From positions 1 through 50,456 of the forward strand of contig CAZUZS010000030.1 in the NCBI GenBank assembly GCA_964624795.1: a stretch of DNA of 50,456 nucleotides, read 5' to 3'. The notes beneath the pieces were generated by a model. That model was not told the DNA's origin and did not search any database. It worked only from the letters and a program-made list of their open reading frames with translations. Shown here one piece after another: positions 16,632 through 25,284 of this stretch (position 1 is its first letter; each line of letters begins with the position of its first letter). Source of the DNA: CAZUZS01 sp964624795. Lineage in GTDB: Bacteria > Calditrichota > Calditrichia > RBG-13-44-9. The position numbers were made by a program, and so were the translations under genes.

Positions 16632-17522
16632 TTAAAGGGTGGCCGGCTGCTCCAGCGCCGGGGATTTTTCGGTTCTCCACTCCACAAGCTTTTTGGCAAT
16701 CAGGGTGACCAGCGCTAACAACGTGAGCAGTGATGCCACCGCAAAGGCCGCTTCAAATCTATACTCATTGTAAAGAATTTCCACATGCAGCGTCATGGTG
16801 TTAGTTAATCCGCGAATATGCCCGGATACCACCGAAACGGCGCCGAACTCCCCCATCGCGCGGGCGTTGGATGTAAGAACGCCATAGAGAAGCCCCCATT
16901 TGATATTGGGCAGCGTAATTCGCCAAAATGTTTTCCACCCCCCGGCGCCCAGCACAATCGCCGCCTCCTCTTCATCATTCCCCTGGACCTGCATCACGGC
17001 AATCAGCTCCCGGGCAACGAAGGGGAACGTCACAAAAATGGTGGCAAGCAAGATTCCCGGGGTCGAAAAAATAATTTTGAGATTGTGGTCATCAAGCCAC
17101 GGCCCTAACAGTCCCTGCAATCCAAACATAAGCACGTAGATTAAACCGGCAATCACAGGTGACACGCTGAATGGCAGGTCGATCAGCGTAGTAAGAAGAT
17201 TTTTCCCCAGGAAATCGAACTTGGCAATTGCCCATGAAGCGGCTACACCAAAAAGCACATTAAGGATGATCACAATGAAGGTCGTGAACAGGGTCAGCCG
17301 AATCGCCGCCAGCGTCTCCGGTTCCCGGATTGAATCCAGGTATATTTCAGCTCCCTTGCGGAACGCCTCGGCGAATACCACCATCAGTGGCATCACCAGA
17401 AATATCACGACGAAGAGGAGCGCCAGCCCGATCAGCACGCGCCGCACCCAGCGCGGTTCCGACATCGCCGCCCGGCGGGAAACCAATTGCGCGGTGCTTT
17501 GATTATTTCCATCTGCAGACAT
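16632..17522 (-). CDS. cysW: Sulfate ABC transporter permease CysW
   Basis: The 296-residue inner-membrane protein has about six membrane segments. It carries the CysW-type sequence L-I-D-L-P-F-S-V-S-P-V-I-A-G-L and the EAA loop E-E-E-A-A-I-V-L-G-A-G-G-W-K-T-F-W that docks on CysA, followed by A-R-A-M-G-E-F-G-A-V-S-V-V-S-G. Together with CysT it forms the sulfate channel. It lies between cysT and cysA on the same strand. The N-terminal 20 residues are hydrophilic, and the internal ATG at M20 is a possible alternative start. Confidence 0.94.
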   Translation of the reverse strand: MSADGNNQSTAQLVSRRAAMSEPRWVRRVLIGLALLFVVIFLVMPLMVVFAEAFRKGAEIYLDSIREPETLAAIRLTLFTTFIVIILNVLFGVAASWAIAKFDFLGKNLLTTLIDLPFSVSPVIAGLIYVLMFGLQGLLGPWLDDHNLKIIFSTPGILLATIFVTFPFVARELIAVMQVQGNDEEEAAIVLGAGGWKTFWRITLPNIKWGLLYGVLTSNARAMGEFGAVSVVSGHIRGLTNTMTLHVEILYNEYRFEAAFAVASLLTLLALVTLIAKKLVEWRTEKSPALEQPATL

Positions 17523-17664
17523 GTTTATATTACCCTAAATATCGGTCAACCTGTTTCAGGACGATAGAGTCCCTTCTCACTTCTAACTTCTTACTTTTTG
17601 CTTCCAACCTCACCGCACCTGGTAGCGCCGGCTCCACCATTGGAAAAGATTGATAAGCAGCAAC

Positions 17665-17764
17665 NNNNNNNNNNNNNNNNNNNNNNNNNNNNNNNNNNNN
17701 NNNNNNNNNNNNNNNNNNNNNNNNNNNNNNNNNNNNNNNNNNNNNNNNNNNNNNNNNNNNNNNN
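17665..17764. other. Assembly gap (100 N) flanked by a 55-bp identical overlap
   Basis: Bases 17610-17664 are identical to 17765-17819, and the 100 N lie between. As at 2027-2126 this is an unmerged contig overlap of the same length. The duplicated piece is the end of cysT including its stop. After collapse, cysT ends 87 bp before cysW. Confidence 0.9.
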
Positions 17765-18607
17765 TCACCGCACCTGGTAGCGCCGGCTCCACCATTGGAA
17801 AAGATTGATAAGCAGCAACAGTAGAAAAGAGATGCAGAGCATCACGACTGCGATGGCGGTTGCCCCGGGATAATCGTACTGCTCCAGCTTGGTGACAATA
17901 AGCAGTGGCGTGATTTCGGTTCGCATTGGCATGTTGCCGGCGATAAATATTACCGATCCGTATTCCCCCACTGCCCGCGCAAAGGCCAGCGCGAAACCGG
18001 TCAAAACAGCCGGTAGAATAGTCGGGAAGATCACCCGGTGAAATGTCTGGCGCCGGGTGGCACCCAGGCTGGCAGCAGCTTCTTCCGCGTCCACGTCCAG
18101 TTCCTCCAAAACCGGCTGCACGGTGCGCACAACAAAAGGCAGCCCGATGAAAGTCAGCGCAACAACGATTCCCAGTGGCGTGAAAGCAATTTTCAGATGC
18201 AGAAATTTCAGATATTGGCCAAGCCAGCCATTCTCGCTATAAATGGCGGTTAATGCAATTCCCGCGACCGCTGTTGGCAACGCAAACGGGAGGTCCACAA
18301 TGGCATCGATAAATCTTCTTCCCGGAAATGAGTATCGAATCAGCACCCAGGCGATCAGCAGACCGAAAACACCGTTGATTAGCGCACTGGCTAACGAAGT
18401 TCCCAGGCTCAAGCGGTAGGAGGCCAGGGCCCGGGGAGCGGTAACCGTTTGCCAGAACTGCTCCCAGTTCATCGCCGATGTTTTCAGAAAAAGAGTGGAA
18501 AGTGGAATGATCACAATTAAGCCCAGGTAGAATAGCGTGAATCCCATCGATAATCCGAATCCGGGCAAAATGCTGTGTCTCTTAAATGCGACCGCTTTCA
18601 TTGGCAT
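17765..18607 (-). CDS. cysT: Sulfate ABC transporter permease CysT (CysU)
   Basis: The 280-residue polytopic permease has the CysT pattern D-L-P-F-A-L-P-T-A-V-A-G-I-A-L, then G-L-P-F-V-V-R-T-V-Q-P-V-L, the EAA loop E-E-A-A-A-S-L-G-A-T-R-R-Q-T-F and A-R-A-V-G-E-Y-G-S-V-I-F-I-A-G-N. It pairs with CysW in the inner membrane. Its stop codon (TGA, read from 17767 to 17765) is inside the 55-bp overlap duplicated at the assembly gap, so the last 17 codons and the stop also appear at 17610-17664. It follows the binding-protein gene by 67 bp. Confidence 0.94.
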   Translation of the reverse strand: MPMKAVAFKRHSILPGFGLSMGFTLFYLGLIVIIPLSTLFLKTSAMNWEQFWQTVTAPRALASYRLSLGTSLASALINGVFGLLIAWVLIRYSFPGRRFIDAIVDLPFALPTAVAGIALTAIYSENGWLGQYLKFLHLKIAFTPLGIVVALTFIGLPFVVRTVQPVLEELDVDAEEAAASLGATRRQTFHRVIFPTILPAVLTGFALAFARAVGEYGSVIFIAGNMPMRTEITPLLIVTKLEQYDYPGATAIAVVMLCISFLLLLLINLFQWWSRRYQVR

Positions 18608-18674
18608 CCTTCCATCAGGACCATAAGGTTATGAATCTCGGGATAGTTTCAATTGTCGCCGCAAATCCATTCGA

Positions 18675-19742
18675 TTACTCACCTGGCTGGTAAATCCGGT
18701 CAAATACCCCGCCATCGGAGAAATGGATTTTCTGCGCCTGGTTCCAACCGCCGAATATTTTATCAATGGTCACAAGGTTTATATGCGGAAATTGTCCCTC
18801 ATATTTTGCAACTACGTTCTCCATACGTGGACGGTAATAGAATTTCGCAGCCAGCTCCTGGCCTTCCTGAGAATAAAGAAATTGCAGGTATGCTTGTGCA
18901 ATTTGGCGTGTCCCCCGGCGGTCCACAACTTTGTCAACCACAGTCACCGGCGGTTCGGCAAGTATGCTCTGCGAAGGAATAACAATTTCGAAACGATCCG
19001 GCGCCAGTTTATTCAACACCAGCAGGGCCTCATTTTCCCACGCCAGAGAAACATCGCCGATGCCCCGCTCCACAAAAGTAGTGGTAGAACCGCGTGCCCC
19101 CGAATCCAGCACCGGCACATTTTTATACAGGCGGGCCACAAATTCGCGCGCTTTATTTTCATCATCATTATATTTCCGGAGCGCAAAAGCATACGCGGCG
19201 AGATAATTCCACCGCGCACCGCCGGATGTTTTTGGATTTGGGGTAATGACCGAAATGTCCGGCTTAACAAGGTCGTCCCAGTCCTTTATCAATTTGGGGT
19301 TGCCTTTCCGAACAAGGAAAACGATGGTCGAGGTGTACGGCGAACTGTTATCGGGCAGACGCTTTTGCCAATCGGGGGCGATGATCCCCATTTTTGCAAT
19401 AGCATCGATATCATAGGCAAGCGCCAGGGTAACGACATCCGCGTCAAGCCCGTCGATCACACTGCGTGCCTGCTTTCCCGAGCCGCCATGAGACTGCTTA
19501 ATTTCAACAACCTGGCCGGTCTTTTCCTTCCAGTAGCTGAAAAACGCGGCATTAAACTCACGATACAGCTCACGGGTCGGATCGTAAGATACATTTAGAA
19601 TTTCGACTGGTTGCTTTTCCACCGCAGCGTTGTCGGACGAGCCTTTTTCCCCGCCGCACGACATGAAAAAAAACATAAATGTAAAGACCAGCAGGACTGA
19701 GATTCTGCTCAAGCTTAACTCACAATTCCACTTTCCTTGCAT
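18675..19742 (-). CDS. sbp: Sulfate-binding lipoprotein of the sulfate ABC transporter (Sbp/CysP)
   Basis: The 355-residue protein has a lipoprotein signal with lipobox F-F-F-M-S-C-G-G near residues 25-30, so it is probably anchored rather than freely periplasmic as in E. coli. The mature part has the family's start I-L-N-V-S-Y-D-P-T-R-E-L-Y, then I-K-Q-S-H-G-G-S-G-K-Q-A-R-S-V, D-V-V-T-L-A-L-A-Y-D-I-D, T-P-N-P-K-T-S-G-G-A-R-W-N-Y and R-G-S-T-T-T-F. These are the sulfate-contacting and scaffold segments of Sbp/CysP. An AGGAG lies eight bases before the ATG. It is the first gene of the operon and is preceded by a strong promoter. Confidence 0.93.
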   Translation of the reverse strand: MQGKWNCELSLSRISVLLVFTFMFFFMSCGGEKGSSDNAAVEKQPVEILNVSYDPTRELYREFNAAFFSYWKEKTGQVVEIKQSHGGSGKQARSVIDGLDADVVTLALAYDIDAIAKMGIIAPDWQKRLPDNSSPYTSTIVFLVRKGNPKLIKDWDDLVKPDISVITPNPKTSGGARWNYLAAYAFALRKYNDDENKAREFVARLYKNVPVLDSGARGSTTTFVERGIGDVSLAWENEALLVLNKLAPDRFEIVIPSQSILAEPPVTVVDKVVDRRGTRQIAQAYLQFLYSQEGQELAAKFYYRPRMENVVAKYEGQFPHINLVTIDKIFGGWNQAQKIHFSDGGVFDRIYQPGE

Positions 19743-19790
19743 CTTTCTGACTCCTGTTGCTTTGTTTTAGATCAATGAATTCAATCCGGG

Positions 19791-19836
19791 ATTGAATACG
19801 GCATAACCAGCATCATCTTTGATCCGGTTATTCAAT
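19791..19836 (-). promoter_or_regulatory. Foldable leader segment of the sulfate transport operon
   Basis: ATTGAATA (19791-19798) and TATTCAAT (19829-19836) are perfectly complementary, and ACC (19806-19808) and GGT (19826-19828) extend the fold inside it. The hairpin lies in the predicted 160-base leader between promoter and sbp. It resembles no riboswitch that I recognise and has no T run. It could influence translation or RNA stability; this is inference from pairing alone. Confidence 0.35.
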
Positions 19837-19883
19837 AATGGCCTATAGAGGATTCGATTCACCATGTCATTCCATATAATATC

Positions 19884-19906
19884 CATATACTCTATATGTT
19901 CTATAG
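19884..19906. promoter_or_regulatory. Operator-like palindromes at the sulfate operon start
   Basis: CATATA-CTC-TATATG (19884-19898) is a perfect inverted repeat, next to the palindrome CTATAG (19901-19906); a second CTATAG lies at 19843-19848. They sit around and just downstream of the predicted transcription start, where a repressor would block the operon. AT-rich sites of this type are used by Rrf2-family regulators of sulfur genes in other bacteria; which protein binds here is unknown. Confidence 0.45.
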
Positions 19907-19909
19907 ATT

Positions 19910-19938
19910 AATATAAAACGTGGTGGCATAATTGTCAA
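19910..19938 (-). promoter_or_regulatory. Strong sigma70-type promoter of the sulfate operon
   Basis: Read on the minus strand, a perfect TTGACA (19938-19933) is followed after exactly 17 bases by TATATT (19915-19910). Transcription should start near 19903 and run through sbp, cysT, cysW and cysA. Confidence 0.7.
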
Positions 19939-20121
19939 GAGTTATTTCTCTTTTCTCTCCCTCAAATCTAAATTTTTATGACCGCTCTAAATCATGCATA
20001 AAACTGAGGATGCGCCGGCATTGAGACACGCTTGGGGCGTGTTTGATTTCAATATGATTTGGTATTTTGCGAAGTGGAACCGAGGTGCAGCAATAATTTT
20101 GAAGCATTCTCAGTTGTTCTC

Positions 20122-20805
20122 TTAGCGAGGTAGAATATGCAGCCAGCTTTCAGTTAATTTTTCAAACCCGGTTTCCAGAATTTCCGAAACATCCGTGTTT
20201 CGCTTCCAAAGATGGCCGGCGGATTCCGAGATCCACCCCAATTCCTTTCCAACCTCCAGGATCAGATTGGCCCACTCCCTGCGTTTCAGAAGCTTGCCAC
20301 ACAATATCTCCAAATCCTTAATCTCATATTTTTCCGGCATGAACAGAAATACGTAGAGTTGCCAAAGTAAGCGGTGTTTCAAATTCGCTAATGCATCGGA
20401 AATGATCTCTCCATGATCGAATGCAAGCGGCGGCAATTTTTCGATTGGAAACCATTCTGCCCGCCGGGCATCGTCTCCTGCCTTGATTTGCGGGTAGGGT
20501 GGAGACAGAATACCACCGAACAAGACAGTTAGTGTTCTTCCGCGCGGGTCGCGTCCCGGTTTGCCCGCAGCAAAAAGCTGAAACAGTGGAATATCGGCCA
20601 GGCCGGTCTCCTCCCGCAGCTCGCGCCGTGCACCTGGCAGCAGGTCCTCATCAATTTCAACAAATCCTCCGGGCAGCGCCCACTTCCCCGCGAACGGATC
20701 GTTCTTTCTCCGGATCAACAGGCATTCGATTTCTTCCTGACAAAAGCGGAGCAACAAAATATCGGCGGTTACCATCGGCCTGGGGTAATCATATGTGTAA
20801 GACAT
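20122..20805 (-). CDS. NUDIX hydrolase with NrtR-like C-terminal region
   Basis: The 227-residue protein has an N-terminal NUDIX domain with an intact Nudix box: G-F-V-E-I-D-E-D-L-L-P-G-A-R-R-E-L-R-E-E-T-G-L (about residues 47-69). The N-terminal Y-P-R-P-M-V-T-A-D-I-L-L-L is typical of ADP-ribose pyrophosphatase / NrtR-like proteins. The last 90 residues (L-K-H-R-L-L-W-Q-L, F-M-P-E-K-Y-E-I-K-D-L-E, R-E-W-A-N-L-I-L) recall the winged-helix domain of NrtR, the NAD-metabolism repressor. It is either an ADP-ribose-type hydrolase or such a regulator. The intact box favours catalysis, while the C-terminal domain favours regulation. No NAD gene is adjacent. Confidence 0.75.
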   Translation of the reverse strand: MSYTYDYPRPMVTADILLLRFCQEEIECLLIRRKNDPFAGKWALPGGFVEIDEDLLPGARRELREETGLADIPLFQLFAAGKPGRDPRGRTLTVLFGGILSPPYPQIKAGDDARRAEWFPIEKLPPLAFDHGEIISDALANLKHRLLWQLYVFLFMPEKYEIKDLEILCGKLLKRREWANLILEVGKELGWISESAGHLWKRNTDVSEILETGFEKLTESWLHILPR

Positions 20806-20954
20806 GCGGTGGCCTTCGGTTTATGAATAGAGAGTTGTTCGCTGCAAATTATGAAAATGAATCGCCAACATCGAATTCACGGAATCCGAAAACACCCAAA
20901 AGCAAGTGTCCAAGCCGTGTCATCGGCAGGGATCCATTAAATTTTCAGGGCTTC

Positions 20955-22361
20955 CTATTGATTCAAATCGATAAATACAAAACCGGTAACCCTGCCGTCC
21001 AGTGCCTGCAACATGATTCTTTTCTGCGAGTTCTGTATGATTTCCCCGATTATTTTCCGGGCATGTTCAAGATCCTTCACCGGCTCTCCATCTACTTTCT
21101 GAATAATTGCCCCGATTCTGAGCCCCGCCAGGCCGGCAGGCGAGGCCCGATCCACCTGGTAAACAAATGCGCCGGGCGTCGAAAGCGGCAAGTCCTCCTG
21201 ATAGAGGACATCCCGTGTCAGCTCCCTCAACTCAAACCCTAATTGGGGGACCGGGTAGCTGTCCGCCAGGCCGATGGCTTTAGGGGCGGCCATCAACCGA
21301 ACCTTCTTTTTCAGAATTTTGCCGACACGGAAGATCTTCATCGAAACCGTTTCGCCTGGCGAAAATGACCGAATCAGGCTCTGAAGCTTGTCTGTATCTT
21401 CATCTTTTCTTACCAAAAGAAGCGAATCATTCACACCAAGTATAATATCTCCGGATTTCAAGCCGGCCTTTTCGGCCGGCGATTCCGGGTAAACTTCGTT
21501 GATCACGATCCCGCCTTTTTGCGGTACTTTCCAGTACTCCTGCAGTTCCTCGGGCAACCCCTGCATTCGGACACCCAGCCATGATTTTTGCGAGAGTTCC
21601 TCGGCTTCATTCTTTGGCGGATTTTTGATCAAATCCAGAAACCATTCCGCCGGAGCGATTTCCAGGTAGTCCTTCTGAAAATCCTCGAACTCTTCCGGGG
21701 GCCGGAATGAGAAGTCCATCTCCTGCTTCAGCGTGACGCCAACGGCATGGCCCTGCGCATCCAATACCAGCCCGCCGGCACTTAAAGCGGTGGTGCAGTT
21801 GTTCAACAAAAATTTGCGGCGCGGCGACTCGATAACTGAATTTACCATGTGTGCTGTAAAAAGCGGTGCGAAATTATAAGTTTTGGAAAGCAGCTCCAGC
21901 ACATAAATGCTGTCCGCAACGCCAAGGTGCGCGGATGCCCCAAAAGAGACAAACGGCAGCGCACCTCCTTCCGGAAGATTCTTCATTCGGATAAATGCAA
22001 CTTTTGCCTGGTCGTCCTTGCCAAGAAATTCTGCCGGAAACTCACGTCCATCATTCAGCTTCACCTTAAAATCCGTTGGCTTGCCGGAAAGAAGCGATCC
22101 GACATCCGAAATTATGTCCAATGAAACAGGGTAAACATCGCTGCTTACCATTACGAGGCCATCCGGCCCGACCAGAACACCGATGCGGTTCCGTTCGATC
22201 TTATTGAAGGAACCAATCTTCGCATCGCTGGAAATGTTTTGATAGTAAGTTACCAGGCAAATTGCCGAACGATTTTCTTCAAATATCTGATGGGGAGACA
22301 ATTTCGCCCAGGAGGGCAAAACCAGGAACACCAGCAGAAGAAGAGCAGTTGTAATTTTCAT
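20955..22361 (-). CDS. HtrA-like protein with two PDZ domains and no catalytic triad
   Basis: The 468-residue protein has a Sec signal peptide (cleavage near S-W-A, residue 19), a trypsin-like region (about 30-235) and two PDZ-like domains (about 265-360 and 375-465; G-I-V-I-N-E-V-Y-P-E-S-P-A-E-K-A-G-L and G-A-F-V-Y-Q-V-D-R-A-S-P-A-G-L-A-G-L). By alignment with the intact HtrA at 30429-31787, the catalytic His is replaced by Asp75 (V-S-S-D-V), the Asp by Lys120 (Q-A-K-V-A) and the Ser by Ala195 (L-S-A-G-G). It is therefore probably a periplasmic scaffold or chaperone rather than a protease. Ser194 next to the lost position is unlikely to compensate. It lies upstream of the NUDIX gene on the same strand, 149 bp apart. 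Confidence 0.8.
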   Translation of the reverse strand: MKITTALLLLVFLVLPSWAKLSPHQIFEENRSAICLVTYYQNISSDAKIGSFNKIERNRIGVLVGPDGLVMVSSDVYPVSLDIISDVGSLLSGKPTDFKVKLNDGREFPAEFLGKDDQAKVAFIRMKNLPEGGALPFVSFGASAHLGVADSIYVLELLSKTYNFAPLFTAHMVNSVIESPRRKFLLNNCTTALSAGGLVLDAQGHAVGVTLKQEMDFSFRPPEEFEDFQKDYLEIAPAEWFLDLIKNPPKNEAEELSQKSWLGVRMQGLPEELQEYWKVPQKGGIVINEVYPESPAEKAGLKSGDIILGVNDSLLLVRKDEDTDKLQSLIRSFSPGETVSMKIFRVGKILKKKVRLMAAPKAIGLADSYPVPQLGFELRELTRDVLYQEDLPLSTPGAFVYQVDRASPAGLAGLRIGAIIQKVDGEPVKDLEHARKIIGEIIQNSQKRIMLQALDGRVTGFVFIDLNQ

Positions 22362-22638
22362 CTAGATTTCAATCCCCATATAATCAAGGTTTCAGAGCCG
22401 TTTATTTTGAACTCAATATTACAAACGATTGGAAGCTTTCACCAAAAGGTTTTGAATAAAAGTCATCCCGACAAATAGAACTGATTGCGCATTGGAGTAT
22501 GCAGTAGGTACTGCAATATTTTTTACTTCAGACCGGCAACTTCAATCTTAATTTCCCAAAATCCCCGGACGGAGGCTACTTTTAACGCACTGCTGCGCCG
22601 GTTTTAGAAATCTTCGATCACAAATATTGGTATTCGCA

Positions 22639-23760
22639 TCAGTGAAAAATGGTGGTTAAGGGTCGGTAGGAATTGCTTGCTTCGGCGATTTTAAACCCAA
22701 TGCGTCCCAAAACCTGCCCCTCCCGCGTTTTAACTTCCACCCGCCATTTGCCGGGCGAAACGTTTACCTTTTCGGTATAACCGCGATAGCCTTTTGCCCG
22801 TCCGCCGACTACCTGGTAGCCAAGATGATCGGTAGTGAGCCATTTCCCTCGCCTGTTATCATATTTCTGCCATTCATGGTAAATTTTCTTATTCAAATAG
22901 GTGGGAGCAAAAACTGCCGCGAAGCAGAAAACCGTATCCCCCTCTGCATAATGATATGGATTATCCGAGCTCTTCCAGAAATAGTACCAGCCGGGCTTCT
23001 CGAATTTAAGCACATATCTTTCGCCATCGCGATGCACGTGATGATATATTCCGCCCGATTTCAGCGCAAGCGGGACCGGTGGAATGAGGTTGAAGAAATA
23101 AAAAACATTGAGCAACAGGTAAATGCCGACTACCAGTGCGGAAATGCGCCGCAGCCGGCTGAAATCAATTAAATTGAATGTTCGATACAAAAAATGCATG
23201 AGCGCCGCCAGAATCAGAAGGCTGAGAAAACCACCAAGGATGAAAGTATACACATTCATCCAACCGGTGAGAACCGGCACAAAAAAAATGAAAAATGAGA
23301 AGGTCACAAGAAAATAGAGCGTCATTTGCAGGTATATATTGGTAAGGCGCTTTTCCAGGAACTCATTTCCGATAAGCAGCGCTACCAGCAATCCCATGAA
23401 CAACCAGCTCTTGGACAGGGCCGCGCTCTGGAAATAGAACACCACGTAGCTGCTGAACAGTCCACCAAGGAAAAACTGGGCAGCAAGTGGATACCACTCG
23501 CTGTATTTTAGCAGTAATGGCTTCCGAATCTTGTCATGCTCCAGCAGGTTAAGAATGATGATTACAAGCCCGAGCAGCAGAATGTATCCGAAAAGAATTA
23601 GATTATCGGACATTCGGTCGATGCGCGTCAGTGTCAGGCTGTCCCACAAAAATCCGCCGAAAAAGGAAATTACCGGAAGGTATTTTTTGTAACGCTCGTA
23701 AAAATGTGTGGCTTTTGCAGCCGGTTTTTGAAAGAGGGTCGTATTCATATTCAGATCCAT
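22639..23760 (-). CDS. Membrane protein with C-terminal DUF2914 domain
   Basis: The 373-residue protein has seven to eight hydrophobic segments between residues about 28 and 235. A soluble C-terminal domain follows with V-F-C-F-A-A-V-F-A-P, I-Y-H-E-W-Q-K-Y-D, G-G-R-A-K-G-Y-R-G-Y and S-P-G-K-W-R-V-E-V-K-T. This is the pattern of DUF2914, a beta-rich extracytoplasmic domain of unknown function that often follows a membrane region. The start may be M1 or M5. It is monocistronic: 277 bp without a recognisable feature lie between it and the gene at 22361. Confidence 0.8.
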   Translation of the reverse strand: MDLNMNTTLFQKPAAKATHFYERYKKYLPVISFFGGFLWDSLTLTRIDRMSDNLILFGYILLLGLVIIILNLLEHDKIRKPLLLKYSEWYPLAAQFFLGGLFSSYVVFYFQSAALSKSWLFMGLLVALLIGNEFLEKRLTNIYLQMTLYFLVTFSFFIFFVPVLTGWMNVYTFILGGFLSLLILAALMHFLYRTFNLIDFSRLRRISALVVGIYLLLNVFYFFNLIPPVPLALKSGGIYHHVHRDGERYVLKFEKPGWYYFWKSSDNPYHYAEGDTVFCFAAVFAPTYLNKKIYHEWQKYDNRRGKWLTTDHLGYQVVGGRAKGYRGYTEKVNVSPGKWRVEVKTREGQVLGRIGFKIAEASNSYRPLTTIFH

Positions 23761-24064
23761 TTGATAGATTATTTCACCGCGTATTTGTTTGAAGGATCAA
23801 GAGCTTCATCAATATTCATTGACGCCCCCGATTTGTGTTGACAACCGCCAAATTTAATGCTAAAAATTCAAACACAGATGAGATTGCAACATTTCAATCG
23901 CAATAAAATTTAAAGTTCAAATCTATTAAACCGGGACGCCTGGCGCACCGTCCTATCAAAATTTAAGATTCCTGCTCAAAAGCGCCATCTCATTTTGTAC
24001 AACAGATTAAATGCTGAATTCCATTTTCATGGTATCGTTGCAATTCGGTGACAAAAAATGATAG
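23761..24064. other. Intergenic region with no recognisable feature
   Basis: This AT-rich 304-bp stretch lies between the phosphatase gene and the DUF2914 gene, both on the minus strand. It should hold the end of the first transcript and the promoter of the second. I see no clear terminator, promoter pair or RNA fold. Confidence 0.5.
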
Positions 24065-25198
24065 CTACCGGCAGCGCACCAGCAACAAGGTCTGGTCGTC
24101 CCGCTGTTTGCCATGCTTTCGAACCGCAGAAATGACGGTTTCGAAAATGCTAAACAGCGGCTGATCGGCCGTTTCTTTCAAAATGGTTTTGATCCCTTCC
24201 AGCCCAAACTCGGATTTTCTCTTATCGGCAACTTCCGTCAAACCGTCGGTCACAATTGCAAACAGATCATTCTCTGACCAGGATACTGTGGCTGTGGAAA
24301 AGCGGTACTTTTCTTCGATCCCCACAGGAATCTGTTTCAGCAATAATTCATCAACGACACCTTCCTTTTTTCTAAAATGGAGAATGGGCAGGTGCCCGGC
24401 TACCGAGAACTCAACCGAATCTCCCTCAGTAAACCGAAGACCGGCGCAGGTCACGAACATCTTGCGTGTTTTAAGCGGAAAGAGCGCTTCGTTAATATTT
24501 TCGAAAAAGTTTTGCAGCGTGAATCCGGCAAGAAGGTTGGTTCTCGCTGCGCTCTTGAACATCCCCATCAAAACGCCGGCCGAAACCCCATGACCGGTAA
24601 CATCCGCCACGTAGCAGGTCAATTCCCCCTGGTGGGAAAAGCAATCGAGCAAATCGCCGCCTACTTCACTGGCCGGGAGCGATTTCCCGTAAATCTCGAA
24701 ACGCCCGGTCCTCAAGGAGAGCGGCGGCACCAGTGCACGGTGAATATCCCTGGCCAACTCGATTTCGGTGTTTAGCCGAAACTGCCGAATCCCCTGCCGG
24801 GAAATAAATATGATGAAGAAAACATACCCCAAAATCACAACCGTTAAGATCCCAAAACCGTCCCGGAGCAGCCTGAGACTCAACATTTGATCGCTCAGGT
24901 TTGATGTCATGTCATTTGGAAGGAAATATCCGAGCACCACCTGTGCAGCCAATACCGCGGGTATAAATTTTAGATTGCGGGTAGCTGCGTAGCCATAACC
25001 GGCGCCGATCAAACCGGAATACACAACTGCGACCGCCAGACTCCAGTTCGAATGACCGGCTTTGTTCATCAGGTCGACCACAAAACCGATGCTTGAAAAA
25101 GTGAAGAAAACACCCAACAGAAAAATCACATAAGAGTGGAATGGGAGGTTTTTCCAGAAACCTTCCCGAAAATGCCTGTAATGGCCGGAGCTTCTCAT
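24065..25198 (-). CDS. Membrane-bound SpoIIE/RsbU-type PP2C phosphatase
   Basis: The 377-residue protein has about four to five membrane segments in residues 20-160, then a SpoIIE-type phosphatase domain. This shows the linker helix E-L-A-R-D-I-H-R-A-L-V-P, the metal-binding motif E-V-G-G-D-L-L-D, V-A-D-V-T-G-H-G-V-S-A-G-V-L-M, S-V-A-G-H-L-P and the C-terminal K-Q-R-D-D-Q-T-L-L. Such enzymes dephosphorylate anti-anti-sigma factors in partner-switching pathways. No STAS or RsbW-like partner is in the window. The ATG at 25198 is chosen because further extension overlaps the S9 peptidase stop at 25285. The membrane region probably senses an unknown signal. Confidence 0.88.
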   Translation of the reverse strand: MRSSGHYRHFREGFWKNLPFHSYVIFLLGVFFTFSSIGFVVDLMNKAGHSNWSLAVAVVYSGLIGAGYGYAATRNLKFIPAVLAAQVVLGYFLPNDMTSNLSDQMLSLRLLRDGFGILTVVILGYVFFIIFISRQGIRQFRLNTEIELARDIHRALVPPLSLRTGRFEIYGKSLPASEVGGDLLDCFSHQGELTCYVADVTGHGVSAGVLMGMFKSAARTNLLAGFTLQNFFENINEALFPLKTRKMFVTCAGLRFTEGDSVEFSVAGHLPILHFRKKEGVVDELLLKQIPVGIEEKYRFSTATVSWSENDLFAIVTDGLTEVADKRKSEFGLEGIKTILKETADQPLFSIFETVISAVRKHGKQRDDQTLLLVRCR

Positions 25199-25284
25199 GA
25201 ATGATTCCGAATCAAGATTGATTTCACCATACTTTAGGACGCCTTTTGGTTGACGCAATTCCCGTGAAAGAGGTTGCCGGAATT

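Noticed and set aside
18723..19598. 291-codon open frame opposite sbp
   Set aside because: The minus-strand gene is a clear sulfate-binding protein; the plus-strand translation resembles nothing and lacks an SD.
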